This document shows positions 14,164 through 16,426 of a DNA stretch of 16,426 nucleotides, in pieces. A program made the translations under genes and the position numbers. Position 1 is the stretch's first letter; each line of letters begins with the position of its first letter. Location: NCBI GenBank assembly GCA_964370305.1, contig CAYJIU010000043.1, forward strand, positions 1 to 16,426, read 5' to 3'. The DNA is from CAYJAD01 sp964370305 (GTDB lineage: Bacteria; Desulfobacterota; Desulfovibrionia; Desulfovibrionales; Desulfovibrionaceae). The notes beneath the pieces are model-generated. The model was not told the DNA's origin. It saw only the letters and a program-made list of their open reading frames with translations, and searched no databases.

Positions 14164-14649
14164 ATGAGTGATAAAAGTACTTACCACGAATCTGATGATA
14201 GCAGTTTAATTCAACTTGTTACTTTTAAAATTGCTGAAGAAGAGTTCGGTGTAGACATCTTAAAAGTACAAGAAATAATCCGCATGATGCCCATTACCAA
14301 GGTGCCCAATGCCCCTTCCTTTGTGGAGGGTGTAATTAACTTGCGCGGTAAGGTTATCCCAGTAATTGATATGCGCAAACGCTTTGGCATGAAGGCTGCT
14401 ATACACGATAGCCAAACCAGAATTAAGGTTATGGATTTATCAGGACAAATTGTGGGTTTTGTGGTGGATGCAGTTTGTGAGGTTTTACGCATAACTGAGT
14501 CCACAGTGGAGCCACCACCAGCCGTTGTTGCCGGCATTGGTTCTGAATATATGCGCGGTGTAGGTAAGCTTGAAGATAGGTTGTTGATTTTACTTGACCT
14601 TGATAAGCTATTAACTGAAACCGAGCTTGAAAGCTTGGCTGGCATATAA
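14164..14649 (+). CDS. cheW: Chemotaxis coupling protein CheW
   Basis: CheW links chemoreceptors to the kinase CheA. The 161-residue protein is a single CheW domain: QLVTFKIAEEEFGVDILKVQEI near the N terminus, then VPNAPSFVEGVINLRGKVIPVIDMRKRFG, a mid strand IVGFVVDAVCEVLRI and a C-terminal LLILLDLDKLL. A strong AAAGGAAG lies about 4 bases before the ATG. It stands alone, divergent from the hybrid kinase across 253 bases, and two terminators follow it. No cheA is in the window. The nearby hemerythrin chemoreceptor is a plausible client, but CheW usually serves many receptors. Confidence 0.96.
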   Translation: MSDKSTYHESDDSSLIQLVTFKIAEEEFGVDILKVQEIIRMMPITKVPNAPSFVEGVINLRGKVIPVIDMRKRFGMKAAIHDSQTRIKVMDLSGQIVGFVVDAVCEVLRITESTVEPPPAVVAGIGSEYMRGVGKLEDRLLILLDLDKLLTETELESLAGI

Positions 14650-14661
14650 GGCGTAGTTATT

Positions 14662-14682
14662 ACGTAAAGCTTTGCGTTTTTT
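14662..14682 (+). terminator. Intrinsic terminator of cheW (first of two)
   Basis: acgtaa (14662-14667) and ttgcgt (14672-14677) form a 6-bp stem with one G-U pair around AGCT, running directly into six T (14677-14682), 13 bases after the stop codon. Confidence 0.6.
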
Positions 14683-14766
14683 AACATCGATTAATTTAGC
14701 CGATGCTGAACAATACGTTTTATGGTGTTGGCTGATTAGTTGCTGCTTTTATGATGCAGGATATTT

Positions 14767-14806
14767 ATCACCTCAAGGTAGTTGTGTTACCTTGAGGTGA
14801 TTTTTT
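14767..14806 (+). terminator. Strong intrinsic terminator of cheW, overlapping the 3' end of cobQ
   Basis: A perfect 14-bp inverted repeat (14767-14780 and 14788-14801) with a 7-base loop is followed by TTTTT on the plus strand. The right arm lies within the last codons and stop of cobQ (stop at 14787-14789) on the opposite strand. No T run follows the hairpin on the minus strand, so it is oriented to stop cheW transcription. Confidence 0.85.
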
Positions 14807-16346
14807 GTATACCAAGCTCTTTGTATATATACGGCATATCAAGACATTGGCGTACTGTATCTGCTAGGGCATTTAAGCTTGGCGCAAGACTGTAGGGTGT
14901 GATGCTGTCTATGGGTGATATTCCTTTGATTTTACGTATATAATTTAGCATATCGCGCCTAAATTCGTCGTTGTCGAGCACACCATGTATATAGGTTGCT
15001 AAGATGCGATTGTGGCTTGTATTTAGCTCCCATCCAAGGGATTGTGTTGGGTTACTTTCATCAAATATTACGCTGTCAAGCTGAGCTAGGGTTTTGGTTT
15101 GCCCATGGTGTATCTCATAGCCTTTTATGCTTAAGTTGTTTTTATATATACCTCTGCATTGACGAAGAGTTTTTTGTGGTAAAAACTCTGTGTATAGAGG
15201 GAGTAGGCCAAGCCCTTTGTGGTATTTAGATTTTTTATCTTCAACTCCGTAATGGTCGTTAATTTCTGCACCTAATATTTGTAAGCCGCCACAAATTCCA
15301 AAGATAAGAGGAATTTTATGTTTTAACTTAAGGATGGCTGCTGCAAGGCCGCTTGCATAAAGATATTCAAGGTCATGGGGGGTATTTTTTGTTCCTACTA
15401 ATAGTAGCATGTCCGGCTTGCCAAGCTCAACCGCACTGCGCACGATGCGCAAGCGTACATCTGGCTCCACGCGCAGGGCGTCCACATCTGTAATATTGCT
15501 GATATGGGGCAAATCCACTATGGCTACATCCAATAAGTCTTGGGTGTTAATGGAATTATTTTCATAGTTTTCTTCACCATACAAGCGGAAGCTAACTGAA
15601 TCTTCTTCCGGCAGGTTAAGGTTTTTCATAAATGGCACTATACCCACGAAGGCTTTGCCGGTCATTTGACTTATTTCATGCAAGGCTGGGTCAAGCAGGC
15701 TTGCATCACCTCGAAATTTATTAAGAATAAATCCAAAAATATGGTCTTGTTCTTCCTTTTCAAGCAGGGCTAATGTGCCCACGAGGGATGCAAAGGCCCC
15801 ACCACGGTCAATATCAGTGCAAAGCAAGACCTTGGCTTTGGCATATTTAGCCATGGCCATATTAACAATATCATGGGATTTTAAGTTTATTTCTGCTGGT
15901 GAGCCTGCACCCTCAATAACCATAATGTCTGCCGTGGAGGCAAGTGCTGTGTAGGCAGCTGTTATACTTTCCCAAGCTTTTGGCTTGTATTTAATATATT
16001 CTTTTACCGCCATGTGGGCCACAGGCTTACCCATGTTGATGACTTGCGAGCCTATGTCAGAGTGTGGTTTTAGCAAGATGGGGTTCATGAGTACAGAGGG
16101 GTCACGATGGCAAGCCACAGCTTGCAAGGCTTGAGCCCTGCCCATTTCATAACCTTCGGCAGTGACAAATGAATTGAGGGCCATGTTTTGAGATTTAAAT
16201 GGGGCAGGGTTGTAACCGTCTTGAGTGAATATACGGCAAAGTGCTGCTACAAGTAGGCTTTTGCCCGCATTGGAGCAAGTCCCTTGGATCATTATGGCTG
16301 GTGTTTGCTTTGGCATGGGTTGTTGTATCTGCTTGGGAGTGTTCAT
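14787..16346 (-). CDS. cobQ: Cobyric acid synthase CobQ (amidotransferase)
   Basis: CobQ amidates four side chains of adenosylcobyrinic a,c-diamide with glutamine and ATP, late in cobalamin synthesis. With the start used here the protein has 519 residues, near the usual length. The N-terminal synthetase half has a P-loop GTCSNAGKS (22-30), FKSQNMALNS, EMGRAQALQA, VIEGAGSPAEINL and DIDRGGAFASLVGT. The C-terminal glutaminase (GATase) half has IFGICGGLQILG with the nucleophilic Cys and the catalytic His in YIHGVLDNDEFRR. The reading frame opens at 16421, but the first 25 codons overlap a riboswitch-like element, so I place the start at 16346. An ATG at 16316 is also possible, since neither has a good ribosome site. 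Its last codons lie in the cheW terminator hairpin. No other cob genes are visible. Confidence 0.93.
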   Translation of the reverse strand: MNTPKQIQQPMPKQTPAIMIQGTCSNAGKSLLVAALCRIFTQDGYNPAPFKSQNMALNSFVTAEGYEMGRAQALQAVACHRDPSVLMNPILLKPHSDIGSQVINMGKPVAHMAVKEYIKYKPKAWESITAAYTALASTADIMVIEGAGSPAEINLKSHDIVNMAMAKYAKAKVLLCTDIDRGGAFASLVGTLALLEKEEQDHIFGFILNKFRGDASLLDPALHEISQMTGKAFVGIVPFMKNLNLPEEDSVSFRLYGEENYENNSINTQDLLDVAIVDLPHISNITDVDALRVEPDVRLRIVRSAVELGKPDMLLLVGTKNTPHDLEYLYASGLAAAILKLKHKIPLIFGICGGLQILGAEINDHYGVEDKKSKYHKGLGLLPLYTEFLPQKTLRQCRGIYKNNLSIKGYEIHHGQTKTLAQLDSVIFDESNPTQSLGWELNTSHNRILATYIHGVLDNDEFRRDMLNYIRKIKGISPIDSITPYSLAPSLNALADTVRQCLDMPYIYKELGIQKITSR

Positions 16347-16363
16347 GCAAGTGTTAATGGTTA

Positions 16364-16426
16364 GGCAGGTCATTCCGATTTGCAAAATGACATTTCCTCT
16401 TGATGACGTTTTTAAATACATGGATT
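16364..16426 (-). promoter_or_regulatory. Probable 3' part of a cobalamin riboswitch upstream of cobQ
   Basis: On the minus strand, 16381-16364 reads AAATCGGAATGACCTGCC, close to the B12-box that closes cobalamin riboswitches (consensus like AAGYCMGGAGACCTGCC). It stands just before a cobalamin-synthesis gene, and the preceding bases include GAGGAAA. The 5' part of the aptamer would lie beyond the window edge. The match is by eye only. Confidence 0.55.

Noticed and set aside
14211..14687. 158-codon minus-strand frame
   Set aside because: Covers nearly all of cheW in antisense and crosses its terminator; no ribosome site or domain.
16347..16421. Longer cobQ start at the ATG at 16421
   Set aside because: The added 25 residues are not typical of CobQ, have no ribosome site and overlap the B12-box-like element.
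1..16426. CRISPR arrays, transposases, phage genes, integration site at the tRNA
   Set aside because: No direct-repeat/spacer pattern, transposase or integrase motifs seen; the tRNA 3' end, where attachment sites occur, is outside the window.

Overview
The window is a bacterial chromosome segment of roughly 40% GC with short intergenic gaps. The gene content suggests a strictly anaerobic, motile, diderm bacterium of the Desulfovibrio type: rubrerythrin, a chemoreceptor ending in a bacteriohemerythrin domain (DcrH-like), a selenium-linked YedF protein, ThyX, a lipobox protein and anaerobe-style cobyric acid synthase. This assignment is inferred from gene content and was not tested by any search.

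Layout. (1) 1-52: 5' part of a tRNA-Arg(ACG) on the minus strand, with its own promoter. (2) 131-4929: a tightly packed minus-strand operon. Its order is a small secreted protein, a membrane GT2 glycosyltransferase, a MacB/FtsX-type permease, then a single polypeptide fusing a MacB/LolD-type ABC ATPase to a complete GT4 glycosyltransferase. The secreted protein carries a 10-nt C tract in its signal-peptide codons, so the operon is a candidate phase-variable surface-glycoconjugate or export system. (3) 5117-5887: a divergent compact cytoplasmic alkaline-phosphatase-superfamily enzyme, then about 305 bases with two hairpin elements. (4) 6193-7663: thyX and a lipoprotein gene, which meets yedF tail to tail with a 4-nt overlap. 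(5) 8427-14649: a redox and taxis neighbourhood of hemerythrin chemoreceptor, rubrerythrin, hybrid histidine kinase and CheW. (6) 14787-16346: cobyric acid synthase on the minus strand. It is preceded at the window edge by what looks like the 3' end of a cobalamin riboswitch.

How the genes work together. In the first operon, translational coupling (gaps of 5, -1 and 7 nt) ties two glycosyltransferases to a MacB-like transporter, which suggests glycosylation coupled to export or envelope remodelling. The substrate cannot be read from sequence. In the second half, an O2/redox-sensing receptor, a peroxide-reducing rubrerythrin, a Cache/PAS hybrid kinase and a coupling protein form a plausible oxygen-avoidance and defence cluster. 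The rubrerythrin gene starts 29 bases after the kinase gene and is probably co-transcribed with it. ThyX, YedF and CobQ are metabolic genes with no evident link to either system.

The strongest candidate for something undescribed is the 131-4929 operon: the ABC-ATPase/GT4 fusion together with the C-tract-containing secreted protein.
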